Shown: positions 43,323 through 54,578, numbered from the stretch's first letter. The stretch: 64,000 bases of DNA from Protonemura montana (GCA_947568835.1 OX387611.1:4158001-4222000); one strand, 5' to 3'. Numbers and translations are program-made. The notes: generated from the letters alone by a model not told the origin.

Positions 43323-44365
43323 AATGGGTAGTTAATTTTTTCTTGTGCCAAGGGAAGACACGAAACTAAATATCTTTAAGAGCTAATTGCATTTTCAACA
43401 CACAAATAAACACATTTATAAAATGAAAAATAAAAAATATGATGATTTAAGTTTCCAGCGGTGGCAAGAAACGCTGTGCTGTCGTCTCGAGCGTCTGTGC
43501 GATTTTTTCAATCGATGTCCGTATCGATTAATTGATCTATTGCCTGTCTAGACGATGAGTAGACAGAATTTTTACTGCATTTTTGATGCACTTTTGATGC
43601 ACTTTTCATGCACTTTAGTACGCAATGATGGAACGAATTGCAGACATACGCAATTTTATCAACAGAGCTCGCGTCAGTCGCTTGACCTTTGCGTGGTTGT
43701 CAAGAAAAGATTGATCAAAGTTGCAAATTGTGGCTTTAGATGTGAAAAGCTTGCAGTTTGATGCGATTTTTATTCAATAGATTTCTTATTTTTGATTAAA
43801 CTAAACAGAGATAAAGAACATTTATGATTTTTGTTAACTTTTTTAAAGACATATAAAAAAAAATTATGTCCAATGTGTAAAATGGGAAGAGAGCAAAGAA
43901 ACAAAAATAACATAAAAATCGTGGTCTATATGTATATTTTTTTTTGCAGTTCATTTGTGGATTTTTGAAAGAAAATGGATTAAATTTTGTTTTGAAGGGT
44001 GTGGTTCATCCAGGTCACCCTCTCTTCTACATCCTTCGGTTCTTTAGATTTACAAAACAAGTTTTAATTGGTTAATTCAAAAAATATACCAAAAACGTGT
44101 GCCAAAGAAACAATAACCGTGAATAGCTTCCCAACAATGGGTCTCTAATATTACAATTCTAATGTGTGTGAAACATTTGGTACACTTTGATTAGTTTCAA
44201 AAAAAAATCTATTTACATGGCTACAAAACGAAGAAGTTTTATGTGCAAAACTCGAAAAGTTATCATGAAAATTCAATCAAAATAGAATAACAGCCGCTTA
44301 GCTGACAGATGAAGCACAAACACAAGCACAAAAACACAAATTAGCTTTTTATTAATATGAACAAC
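43323..44365. other. Intergenic DNA
   Basis: AT-rich; a 68-codon frame at 43555-43761 is unrecognised. Confidence 0.45.
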
Positions 44366-44490
44366 CGCATAGGTTGAGATCGGGGTTCGAATCCGCGTTT
44401 GGCCATTAATTTTTGAGACAATTATAGTGTTGTTAATAATAAAATACCCCGCGCATTGCAAGCGTTTGCAATTTAAATCATATTTCATCT
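44366..44490 (+). mobile_element. 5'-truncated tRNA-like SINE
   Basis: Starts just before the B box (GGGGTTCGAATCCGCG) and keeps the trailer (TTTTTGAGACAATTATAGTG) and the full 3' end CCCCGCGCATTGCAAGCG...ATTTCATC. Confidence 0.88.
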
Positions 44491-44866
44491 GCAAATTGCC
44501 GTTATTTTTGGCTTGTGGATGTAAATACTCGTCGATCAATAATAAGTCCTATACCTAAATATCAAAATATCTTTCATAGCAATCAAAGACCACGAGAGAA
44601 AGGTCAACTTCTGGTTGCGTCGTAGGATGAAGGGGGAGGAGAATCCGACGGCGCGCGACCCCCTCCCCAGCCCCCACCCTATCATCACCCGGACGTCACG
44701 CCACTGTGGCGCCGGAAGCAGGACGTCGTCATCAGCACCTATCGGTGAGCCGCGCCCGCTAATCACGCGCATGCCATCACAAATCACAATCATCGTGATT
44801 ATTGCAGTGGCGTAAGGTCTATATGTCACTTATTCTCATGTTCAAGATTTTTCTTTACAGTGAACA
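44491..44866. other. GC-rich patch, no recognised gene
   Basis: 44620-44815 is strongly GC- and CpG-rich compared with its surroundings and is open on both strands (97 codons minus, 66 plus). No family recognised. CAGTGGCGTA at 44805-44814 is inverse to TACGCCACTG at 45960-45969. Confidence 0.35.
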
Positions 44867-45103
44867 ATACAAATATGATTGTTTTTAGACTCATGTCTAC
44901 TTGATTTATCCTTAGCACTAGTTTTAAGAAAAACTATTTCAACTGGGTTTTAAATGCCAAGTAAAGGGTAACTAAATTTCCCGACGTTTCGCAACAGATA
45001 CTAGTTACTTCTTCAGAGGTTTGAGCCCTTTACTTAGCATTCAAAACCCAGTTCAAATAGTTTTTGTTAAAACTAATGCTAATGATAAATCAAGTATACA
45101 AAT
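44867..45103 (-). mobile_element. Foldback element with 8-bp TSD
   Basis: ATACAAAT at 44867-44874 and 45096-45103. Conserved terminus ATGATTGTTTTTAGACTCAT on the left; arms AACTATTTCAACTGGGTTTT against AAAACCCAGTTCAAATAG. The right arm extends to AATGATAAATCAAGT, further out than in other copies. Confidence 0.88.
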
Positions 45104-45218
45104 CATTATATAAATTTCTTTTTCGAATTTTTTAGTTTTTGGAAAGTATATCTATACCTAAACGACCAAAACCATATTATGTTTGCCCGTTACAAAGGGG
45201 CTCAAAAACTTCCACCCA

Positions 45219-45887
45219 AATTCAACACGTCCTCCAATCCAAAACGGTTCAGAATTAAGATTGTTTGGCCTATTGAAAACATTGGTCCTCGTGAGATCAC
45301 CGATGATGTTAAGCAACACTGCGCTGAGTCAGGTATTGGATGGATGACTATCATACACATGACCAGTTCTGTTCGGGAGAGAAGTTGGAGGGATGAAAGT
45401 TAAGCAACACTGCGCTGGGTCAGGTATTGGATGGGTGACCATCATACACATGACCAGTTCTGTTTGGGAGAGAGGTTGGAGGGATGAAAGTTAAGCAACA
45501 CTGCGCTGAGTCAGGTATTGGATGGGTGACCATCATACACGTGACCAGTTCTGTTCGGGCGAGAGGTTGGAGGGATAAAAGTTAGTACATCAACTTCACT
45601 CGCCTTGCTTATCAACCTCTCGACAGCATAGATTTGTGGAGGAATCCTGCTGTTCGCGTCCTTCGGAAGGAATATTAATCTGGTGGTCCTTTTGAAGCTT
45701 TTTTAAAGTAGGCTACGTACTGGCACCGGGTTTCCCCTCTTTTCTTCTAGGCTGGATTAGGTTAATAATTTTTCTCTTTATAATCCACTCATTCACTAAC
45801 GCCATTAGACCAGTCCTTCATAGTGCGTTGTCAAACCAGTGCGTCGTTAAACACCAATAATTAATTAATCTAATTCAACACGTCCTC
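45219..45887 (+). mobile_element. 5S-derived SINE, 3 modules, with 16-bp TSD
   Basis: AATTCAACACGTCCTC at 45219-45234 and 45872-45887. Head GTTTGGCCTATTGAAAACAT with GATCACCGATGATGTTAAGC (small insertion), three modules, body with a damaged core (CGTCCTTCGGAAGGAATATT), and 3' end GTGCGTCGTTAAACACC with tail AATAATTAATTAATCT. The long exact target duplication confirms retroposition of a multi-module copy as one unit. Confidence 0.95.
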
Positions 45888-46201
45888 TAATACATGTCAC
45901 TCTCTAACTCTGAATATTTTCTGATTTAGCATACTTTGGTTAGAAGCGTACCCTTGCACTACGCCACTGCGTGTACAGCCAGGGCGTATCTGAGTTTAGT
46001 AAGTCTGTTCACACCGCGTACTTCCTTCCGGCTGACTGGCGGCCCTCGGATCGACGACACGTCGCTACGCGGGAAGTGGCGACGCAGTCGGATCCCAAAT
46101 TTAAATATCATTCTCTGAGTTGGACATTTTTTACAAATTTTTTAAATTGTCATTTTTAAATTTTTTCGCATTTTTACGTTGGGATATTTTTAGATCACAA
46201 T
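45888..46201. other. Intergenic DNA with GC-rich patch
   Basis: 45955-46095 is GC/CpG-rich; two overlapping 60-codon plus frames are unrecognised. TACGCCACTG at 45960-45969 may be one end of a DNA-transposon-like pair (see 44805). Confidence 0.35.
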
Positions 46202-47023
46202 ATTTTGTCTTTCTGGTGTTTAACGACGCACTACTTTGACAACGCGCCATGTAGCACTTGTCTAATGGCGTCGGTGAATGAGTGGATGATGATGAACCTA
46301 ACCTAGCCTGGAAATGTAGAGTAAACTCGGTGCCGGCACGTAGCCTACTCCTGTCGAAGAGCTCAAAGAGTACCAACGGCTTAACGTCCCTTCCGAAGGA
46401 CGGTACAACGCGAACAACAGGATTCCTCCACAAATCCATGCTGTCGAGAGGTTGATAAGCAAGGCGAGTGAAGTTGCTGTACCAACTTTCATCCCTCCAA
46501 CCTCTCTCCCGAACAGAACTGGTCATGTGTATGATGGTCACCCATCCAATACCTGACCCAGCGCAGTGTTGCTTAACTTTCATCCCTACAACCTCTCTCC
46601 CGAACATAACTGGTCATGTGTATGATGGTCACCCATCCAAAACCTGACCCAGCGCAGTGTTGCTGAACTTTCATCCCTCCAACCTCTCTCCCGAACAGAA
46701 CTAGTCATGTGTATGATGGTCACCCATCCAATACCTGACCCAGCGCAGTGTTGCTTAACTTTCATCCCTCCAACCTCTCTCCCGAACAGAACTAGTCATG
46801 TGTATGATGGTCACCCATCCAATACCTGACTCAGTGGATTGTTCCGTCCTTCGGAAGTGACGTTAAGCCGGTGGTCCCCTTAGTCTTTAAAAGGAGTAAA
46901 CTACGTGCCGGCACCGGATTTCCCTTTCTCTCTTCGATGCTAAGTTAGGTTCATCATCATCCTTATCATCACCCACTCATTGACCGTATCATGTATTTAA
47001 TAACTTGCCACTAAAATTTTGTC
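46202..47023 (-). mobile_element. Head-to-head (snap-back) 5S-derived SINE
   Basis: A minus-strand copy with tail, body and four modules (46210-46836) is joined directly to a plus-strand body and distal body (46837-47015: CCGTCCTTCGGAAGTGACGT onward), making an inverted repeat of the body. ATTTTGTC at 46202-46209 and 47016-47023 may be the target duplication. The body frame in the minus copy (46492-46298) is open for 64 codons. Confidence 0.85.
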
Positions 47024-47142
47024 AGAATATCAAATATCAATGAATATCATTTAAGTGGTTACTTTATGGAAAAACACAGATATTTTAAAATTATAATAAC
47101 ATTTGTTTCAATGTTGGACCGGTTTCTTATGTTCCATTGTCA

Positions 47143-47163
47143 TAACGCGTCGATAAACACCAA
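47143..47163 (+). mobile_element. Solo 3' tip of 5S-derived SINE
   Basis: ACGCGTCGATAAACACCAAC matches the SINE 3' end in plus orientation. It may belong to the preceding inverted copy, separated by about 120 bp of unrelated sequence, or be independent. Confidence 0.65.
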
Positions 47164-47595
47164 CAAATCGCAGAGCTCAACTACCAACTATTCGTTGCAT
47201 CGACTGTACCCAAGAAGCTCCACACGACTACGCTCGTGGGTGGGAGTCGAGACACGATGAACGAGGCTTCAGAGCTCGCCGACATGTCACGATCTCGCAG
47301 CACAGGCGCAGCCAGAAGGCTGTTGGATCGTCCTGAGAACCTTAGTAAGCCAGACATTCTCACGGCCTTCCTAGCTCGGCATCATCGCGGTCACACGAGA
47401 CACCGCCCTCGCAATACAAGCGCACGACGCTCGCGTGGCAACATCGAGGCGAAGCTCCCATTTTTTAATTTAGGCTTCCTATTGATTGAAATCGGACTCC
47501 TGTTAGTCAATTGACCACCCAAAATGTCTTTGTCGTCAGTGTTAATTAGTTTTACTATTCGCTTCTTCAGATGAGATGTTATTGTTTCTTATTGT
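47164..47595 (+). other. GC-rich segment with unrecognised 92-codon frame
   Basis: 47170-47460 is GC-rich and open on the plus strand (47236-47514, Arg/Ser-rich, ending in a hydrophobic FFNLGFLLIEIGLLLVN stretch that is AT-coded). No family recognised. It could be a real exon: its composition resembles the P450 exons more than the surrounding DNA. Confidence 0.3.
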
Positions 47596-48218
47596 TTTGC
47601 TCCACGCAAAGGAGCGGACACTCGCCGTCGCCTCTGTGCTGGACATTCCGTGACAGGGTGCTTGTTTCGCTCCACGCAAAGGAGCGGACACTCGCCGTCG
47701 CCTCTGTGCTGGACATTCCGTGACAGGGCGCTTGTTTCGCTCCACGCAAAGGAGCGGACACTCGCCGTCGCCTCTGTGCTGGACATTCCGTGACAGGGTG
47801 CTTGTTTCGCTCCACGCAAAGGAGCGTACACTCGCCGTCGCCTCTGTGCTGAACATTCCGGGACAGGGCGCTTGTTTCGCTCCACATAAAGGAGCGGACA
47901 CTCACCGTCGCCTCTGTGCTGGACATTCCGTGACAGGGTGCTTGTTTCGCTCCACGCAAAGGAGCGGACACTCGCCGTCGCCTCTGTGCTGGACATTCCG
48001 TGACAGGGTGCTTGTTTCGCTCCAGGCAAAGGAGCGGACACTCGCCGTCGCCTCTGTGCTGGACATTCCGTGACAGGGTGCTTGTTTCGCTCCACGCAAA
48101 GGAGCGGACACTCGCCGTCGCCTCTGTGCTGGACATTCCGTGACAGGGTGCTTGTTTCGCTCCACGCAAAGGAGCGGACACTCGCCGTCGCCTCTGTGCT
48201 GAACATTCCGTGACAATG
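47596..48218 (-). repeat. 70-bp satellite array, about 9 units
   Basis: Same family and orientation as 7400-8087. Junctions with flanking DNA are abrupt and share no sequence with the flanks of the other two arrays. All long minus-strand frames here (up to 214 codons) are produced by the repeat. Confidence 0.96.
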
Positions 48219-49273
48219 GCTTAAGATAGACACATAATGTTGTGCGACTGTAAAAATGTCTGCGTCTCACTCCCTCATTGTTCAGAGAATCTTACACCGC
48301 CGTTGGGAATCGAGTATATTATTATCTCAGTTGAAGGTACGCTTAAAGACAAAGGTGCAGAAGGCATTATATTCATCGAATGCACTCCACCTCGTCTTAT
48401 TTAGTGTCTCCCACTGCAACGCTGTCGTATTAGATGCACTTGAATCAACTTGAATGCAATGAATGCAAGTGCACATGTGCGATGCACGATGCAATCTACC
48501 GTGACTGCATGTGCATTTGCCGCCTGCCAGATGCATCTGTTCAAAAATGGCATTCCACAGTTAATTGCATTTTGCGTTGCATCCCGTGCAACAAAAGGTG
48601 CAGCTCATTGCGCTTTATCTTGCATCTCTGTCTACCTTATTTGCACTTGATTGAAAAATAAAAAAATGCCTATATTTATAAGTGAATAATGAGTTAGAGT
48701 TGTGTTTTTTAATTATTCTTTCTTGATTGGTTAGTTATGGTTGGAAATTGAAAATGAGATTCGCTAATAGGATTTCGGTAAGACTTATTTACGATTTAAT
48801 TAGATTGAAGTTGAATGGCATATGGTTTAACGACGCAGTAGAAGTAAATCGTTGGTCGTTGATGCGATTGCAGACTCTGTGTAGGCAGGTGTTTCCTTCT
48901 CAGGTGAACTATTTCAGGTATGGATGAGCCAACCAATTAAACAGAGCATAAGTAGAAGTTACTTGATCTTGTCCGCTTTCCAAGGCATAAAATATTGGCA
49001 ATTAGGACCAGAAAAATTTGTAATCAAGCTCTTGCGCTGCTTAAACCCAAAGTAAATTGAATTAAAAAATTGAGTAAATGCCTGAAAAATGTTCTCTATG
49101 CTAATGCAATATGTTTTCTTTACTATATAAAGGTTTTTATAGATAAAAATACTATACAATTTATATCAAATCGATCGCTTTGTCTTTCTTAAAGACGTGT
49201 TTATGCAAAACTTGATTGGTGAAATGCAAATGCTAATGAACTCAGTTGAATTAATTAACTTTAAACTACACGA
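48219..49273. other. Intergenic DNA with a TGCA-rich stretch
   Basis: 48430-48650 is unusually dense in TGCA, GTGCAT and TGCAAT words (for example AAGTGCACATGTGCGATGCA). Frames here (66-75 codons) are low-complexity, Cys/His-rich and not recognised. The rest is AT-rich. Confidence 0.45.
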
Positions 49274-50262
49274 CCCTATCAAATAGCATGGAGATTTCAA
49301 TGCACTGTGATATTCCCTATCAAATAGCATGGAGATTTCAATGCACGTTGCTATCTTCTATCAAATAGCATGGAGATTTCAATGCACTTTGCTGTCTTCT
49401 ATCAAATAGCATGGAGATTTCAATGCACGTTGCTGTCTTCTATCAAATAGCATGGAGATTTCAATGCACGTTGCTGTCTTCTATCAAATAGCATGGAGAT
49501 TTCAATGCACGTTGCTGTCTTCTATCAAATAGCATGGAGATTTCAATGCACGTTGCTGTCTTCTATCAAATAGCATGGAGATTTCAATGCACGTTGCTAT
49601 CTCCTATCAAATAGCATGGAGATTTCAATGCACGTTGCTGTCTTCTATCAAATAGCATGGAGATTTCAATGCACGTTGCTATCTCCTATCAAATAGCATG
49701 GAGATTTCAATGCACTTTGCTATCTCCTATCAAATAGCATGGAGATTTCAATGCACGTTGCTATCTCCTATCAAATAGCATGGAGATTTCAATGCACGTT
49801 GCTGTCTTCTATCAAATAGCATGGAGATTTCAATGCACGTTGCTGTCTTCTATCAAATAGCATGGAGATTTCAATGCACGTTGCTGTCTTCTATCAAATA
49901 GCATGGAGATTTCAATGCACGTTGCTGTCTTCTATCAAATAGCATGGAGATTTCAATGCACGTTGCTGTCTTCTATCAAATAGCATGGAGATTTCAATGC
50001 ACGTTGCTATCTCCTATCAAATAGCATGGAGATTTCAATGCACGTTGCTGTCTTCTATCAAATAGCATGGAGATTTCAATGCACGTTGCTATCTCCTATC
50101 AAATAGCATGGAGATTTCAATGCACTTTGCTATCTCCTATCAAATAGCATGGAGATTTCAATGCACGTTGCTATCTCCTATCAAATAGCATGGAGATTTC
50201 AATGCACGTTGCTATCTCCTATCAAATAGCATGGAGATTTCAATGCACTTTGCCATCTTAGT
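49274..50262 (+). repeat. 41-bp satellite array, about 24 units
   Basis: Head-to-tail 41-bp units (ATCAAATAGCATGGAGATTT, CAATGCACGTTGC). The variants GCTATCTCCT and GCACTTTGCTATC recur 410 bp apart (49596/50006 and 49711/50121), so ten units were copied as a block. The first units carry the rare CACTGTGATATTCC variant. Confidence 0.97.
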
Positions 50263-50849
50263 TTTAGTTAGTTGTGATACAAGCTTTTTTATAACCTCCC
50301 TGCCTTTAATCCCTTTATAAAAATGTCTAAATATTTTAAATCTCTAGCTATTTTTCCGTTATTTTTTTCGCTGTCCATTGACAAGGATTGAAGTTATGAT
50401 GATATCGTTGCACATTTCAAAATCTTACTCCTCTGCACATCGGACACTTTTTGTCTTAAAATATTCGAAAGGAATGACTACTGTCAATTAAAACTCCGGT
50501 TCAACTAAGTGCTTCTCACTTTTCTTGATGAAAGTAAAATCATAGTGAAGAATTCTTTGATCATTAACTTCGTTTTAAGAACTTAGGCTCTGTAAAAAAG
50601 TTTAACCTTTCCCCAAAAACCCAGGATAGAAATGCAGCCCTCAAAAGGGTGATCATCACCTTATTCAACGTAATTAATTCTTAAAAAAGACGCAAAAAAG
50701 ACATATGATCTTCAAAAGAAGATGGAAATCTCAGCTCTTTTGTAATAATTGCGTTTATTTAAATCATTTAAATCTTAAGTGTGGCAATATTAACCCAAAA
50801 TGACGACCAAACCTTGGATTGTCATGCCATGACTTTAAAAACTGAATCA
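50263..50849. other. AT-rich intergenic DNA
   Basis: Nothing recognised. Confidence 0.5.
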
Positions 50850-51452
50850 TGATTGATTATTAGTGTTTAACGACGCACTGTTTTGACATCTGGCCATGCG
50901 GCACCGATCTAATAGCGTCAGTGAATGAGTGGAAGATGATGTCCCTGACCTAGCCTAGATGGGATGAGGGGAAACCCGGTGCCGGCACGTAGCCTACTCC
51001 TGTCGAAGACCAAGGGGACCACCGGCTTAACGTCCCTTCCGAAGGACGGTACAACGCGAACAACAGGATTCCTCCACAAATCCATGCTGTCGAGAGGTAG
51101 ATAAGCAAGGCGAGTGAAGTTGCTGTACTAACTTTCATCCCGCCAACCTCTCTCCCGAACAGAACTGATCATGTGTATAATGGTTACCCATCCAATACCT
51201 GACCCAGCGCAGTGTTGCCTAACTTTCATAACTCCAACTTCTCTCCCGAACAGAACTGGTCATGTGTATAATGGTCACCCATTCAATACCTGACCCAGCG
51301 CAGTGTTGCTTAACTTTCATCCCTCCAACCTCTCTCCCGAACAGAACTGGTCATGTGTATGATGGTCACCCATTCAATACCTGACCCAGCGCAGTGTTGC
51401 TTAACTTTCATCCCTCCAACCTCGCTCCCAAACAGAACTGGTCATGTGTATG
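50850..51452 (-). mobile_element. 5S-derived SINE, about 3.5 modules, headless
   Basis: Minus strand: tail (element sense ACACTAATAATCAATCATG), 3' end, body with core near 51035-51050, three full modules and a partial one that stops at CATACACATGACC (51452). No head: 5' truncation. The body frame 51138-50950 is open for 62 codons. Confidence 0.93.
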
Positions 51453-51872
51453 TTTTAAACACTAACTAGCATCATCTGCGATCAGGTTTGAGTAAAATAA
51501 CAGGTCACTCGAAGACAAAGCTTCCATCGCACCAACTTGCCCGTCTTGCGTCTGAGATTTTGAGGCCACCTGAGAGAGTTAAGACGCCGACAAGGCTCGT
51601 GACAAGAAGGTCGGTCTGGTACCTGCAGCCTCCCACCTAGAAGGTCTCCGTGACTGATGCTGAGGCGCGACGGGCGGGGAGTGGTGCCGTCTTTATAGAA
51701 TGCTTCCTGTACTGAATGTGTTTCTGGTTTAACCCTTTTTTACTATCCTTTTTTTTCTATCAACTCGTGTAAAAACCTACGTTTAAGACATACTTTTTTA
51801 TAAAAATGATCTTCCAAATCCATTGTTTTATTTTTCTTCATTCTACTTTTCCAAAACCCACTTCTGTCATTA
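51453..51872. other. Intergenic DNA with GC-richer patch
   Basis: 51480-51700 is GC-richer; no frame or repeat recognised. Confidence 0.4.
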
Positions 51873-52032
51873 CGATTGGTCTTAGACTCAAGCCTACTTT
51901 ATCTAAACTTAGCACTAGTTTAAAAAAAAACTATTTCAACTGGGTTTTGAATGCTAAGTGAAGAACAACTAAATTTCCCAACGTTTCGTAACTTGTACCT
52001 GTTACTTTATCAAGGGTTAAAGCAGTCCTGGC
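51873..52032 (-). mobile_element. Half foldback element
   Basis: Terminus ACGATTGGTCTTAGACTCAA (diverged), one arm AACTATTTCAACTGGGTTTT to GTTACTTTATCAAGGG, ending GCAGTCCTG. Second arm missing. Confidence 0.85.
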
Positions 52033-52621
52033 AATTTTCCAATAACAAAATAACCACACAAAATTATGATAATTACCTAGTTCAAGCTTCCTAAATGCAT
52101 CTAAATAAAATAATCAGGGCCAATAACTAAAAAATGAACGTATTTTGTATTTTCTGAAATAAAATCCCGAACAAATTGGCGTTTTTTACTAACTAACAAT
52201 TATGTGTATGGAAAACTTCTGTCATACATATTTTTTTGCCCAACATTCTTTTACTTTTATTTCATTCCATATTTCTTCTTTAATTCCTCCTAAACATGCA
52301 ATCTTCTGAGACCAAAACCACAAATTTAAGTTAAAGCTAACCCCAAAGTTTTGGAATTGGGTCAGATCGCTCCCAGTGCACACCCGGGGCGCACCGGGGC
52401 GGCTGGTCCACCGAAAGATGATTACAAATCTGCCCCCAAATGTATTTGAGCTAAGCGTAAACTCCAATCATCTTTTAGAACCAGGGCTATGTAGCCCTAG
52501 AAATTGATTTACAGGTAAATTCTGGATTAGAACCTTAAATGGTCGTGCACAGTTTTAGATCTCTTATGTTTATGTAGCAAAATTTAGGAGGTTTAGGAGC
52601 TTATCAGGGAGGTTTAGGAGC
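52033..52621. other. Intergenic DNA with dispersed-repeat trace
   Basis: 52365-52420 (ATCGCTCCCAGTGCACACCC, GGGGCGCACCGGGGCGGC) resembles sequences flanking the 43-bp minisatellite. A direct repeat GGGAGGTTTAGGAGCTTATC-like (about 52588 and 52609) abuts the next SINE fragment. Confidence 0.45.
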
Positions 52622-52962
52622 TTATCAACCTCTCGACAGCATGGATTTGTGGAGGAGTTCTGTTGTTCACGTTGTACCGTCCTTCGGAAGGGACGTTAAG
52701 CCGGTATGATTGTGTTTAGACTCATGTTTACTTGATGTAAACTTAGCACTAGTTTTAACAAAAACTATATTAACTGGGTTTTCAATGCTAAGTGAAGAAC
52801 AACTAAATTTCCCAACGTTTCGTAACTTGTACCTGTTACTTCTTCAAGGGTAAGAGCAGCTTTAAGCAGCCAAGCCCGTCTTTGCCTTGATGCTCTTTAA
52901 CAGGAGTAGACTACATGCGGGCACCGGGTTTCCTCTTTCCTCTTTAGTTTCCTTTTTGTTAA
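52622..52962 (+). mobile_element. 5S-derived SINE body interrupted by a foldback element
   Basis: Left part: CTTATCAACCTCTCGACAGC to CGTTAAGCCGGT (52622-52706). Right part: AACAGGAGTAGACTACATGC, GGCACCGGGTTTCC (52909-52940). Between them lies the foldback element listed separately. Head, modules and tail are absent. Confidence 0.85.
52707..52862 (-). mobile_element. Half foldback element nested in a SINE body
   Basis: Terminus ATGATTGTGTTTAGACTCAT, arm AACTATATTAACTGGGTTTT to CTTCTTCAAGGG, ending TAAGAGCAGC. The short TTAAGC on both sides may be the target duplication. Its position inside the SINE body makes it younger than that SINE copy. Confidence 0.86.
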
Positions 52963-53726
52963 AACCGTGAAAATACTAAAATAAACAAGTCGCCGAATTT
53001 AATTCAAGTAAAAGGTCATGAAGACCACAGTTTCTTGCTCTAAGATGGCTCTTGAAAGATCTTACAAACGGTGGTCGTCGTCACACGTGCGCCCTCTAGA
53101 TTCTAGAAGTTCGGCCCACGCCGGCATGCAAAGCAAAGACAGCTGCCGGCGTCGACTCGGTCGGCGGTGAATCTCGGCGGCGGTGGATTTACATGAGAAT
53201 GGTAAAAGGCCAAGATTTAAATAGTTCGTAGCAACTCGTCCGACCCAGAATGGGATGCCTTGGTTGGGGCGAGATTCTCGCAGCCAAGTGGCTGGGTGGT
53301 TGATGTCTGGGGGTTGGTAATATGATTTTGCTGACGTTGTGGGTTTGAAAGGTGAAGTTGATTTTTCCTGATTATCTGTCATTATTATTATTTAAGATAA
53401 TCTAGTCAAACTTATGTCAAATACACATACAGTTTCATTTAAATGTGGTGTAATATCTACACGATACCGTTATGTCACATAAAATACACATTTTTTTGTA
53501 ACTATGGACATTTTCTTATAATTTTTCGCTTTTTTTATAATTTGTATACCTAAACTAAACTAGTTTTAAATTAAAAAACAATTTCATCAAGCTTAAAAAG
53601 TGGTTTTTAAAGAAAAAAACATTGTGATTGAGAATTTTTGACACTCAATTGACCTTTAATAATATATGATAAACAATTATTGATATTTAGAATCGTTTTT
53701 ATTTAATTCTAGAGTGTTATTTAAGA
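52963..53726. other. Intergenic DNA with GC-rich 106-codon frame
   Basis: 53062-53382 is GC-rich and open on the minus strand (starts MTDNQEKSTSPFKPTTSAKS); no family recognised. It could be an exon; the rest is AT-rich. Confidence 0.3.
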
Positions 53727-53862
53727 GAACGCCGCAAGCGCCATCTAGTGGCACCTACCGTCACCGCATGTCGCCGGCCTGGTTTGCTCAGCAGAAGGTT
53801 TCGCATCAACGCTGGCTCTCTGACTTTACCTTCAAAGTCAATGCCTGAACCAAACAACATCT
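53727..53862 (+). mobile_element. Single-module fragment of the large foldback element
   Basis: One 60-bp module (GCCATCTAGTGGCACCTACC, GCCGGCCTGGTTTGCTCAGC) followed by the CATCAACGCTGGCTCTCTGA and AAAGTCAATGCCTGAA segment. Diverged, single copy. Confidence 0.82.
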
Positions 53863-54085
53863 CCATACCACAGCTCTGAATGGTTTAGGCAACTCAATGC
53901 AGACTATAGGATGAGAAGGTCTCAAAGGACAGCTATTGTGGCATAAAGGAGTTGAGAAGGATGGGATTAGGTTGGAATGTGGTCCCGCTTCTTCGTTTAT
54001 AAGGCACACACGTGTGTCGCAATGTGAATTGTTACGGTGGCTGCATGAGGACAGTTTCTGCTTTTGTCTTGGATTAACAAAGTTG
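53863..54085. other. Intergenic spacer
   Basis: The 103-codon minus frame 53806-54117 spans two repeats and is rejected as a gene. Confidence 0.4.
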
Positions 54086-54578
54086 ATTTGATTGATTATT
54101 GGGATGTAACGACGCACTGTTTTGACAACGAGTCATATGGCACTGGTTTAGTGGCTGTGGATGATGATGATGATGAACCTAATCTACCCTTGAAGGGTGG
54201 AGATAAAACCCGGTGCCGGCACGTAGCCTACTCCTGTTGAAGACAAGGGGGATCACCGGCTTAACGTCCCTTCCGAAGGAAGGTACAACGCGAACAACAG
54301 GATTCCTCCACAAATCCATGCTGTCGAGAGGTTGATAAGCAAGGCGAGTGAAGTTGCTGTACTAACTTTCATCCCTACAACCTCTCTCCCGAACAGAACT
54401 GGTCATGTGTATGATGGTCACTCATCCAATACCTGACCCAGCGCAGTGTTGGTTAACTTTCATCCCTCCAACCTCTCTCCCGAACAGAACTGGTCATGTG
54501 TATGATGGTCACTCATCCAATACCTGACCCAGCGCAGTGTTGGTTAACTTTCATCCCTCCAACCTCTCTCCTCTCTCC
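54086..54578 (-). mobile_element. 5S-derived SINE, 2 modules, headless
   Basis: Minus strand: tail (element sense CAATAATCAATCAAATCAA), 3' end, body with core near 54262-54280, two modules; ends in a CTCTCTCCTCTCTCC simple stretch. Head missing. Confidence 0.92.

Noticed and set aside
47542-48270. Minus-strand frames up to 214 codons
   Set aside because: Same 70-bp satellite; frames overlap each other in all phases.
49274-50262. CRISPR-like array
   Set aside because: Units are contiguous with no unique spacers, and the window is eukaryotic; it is a satellite.
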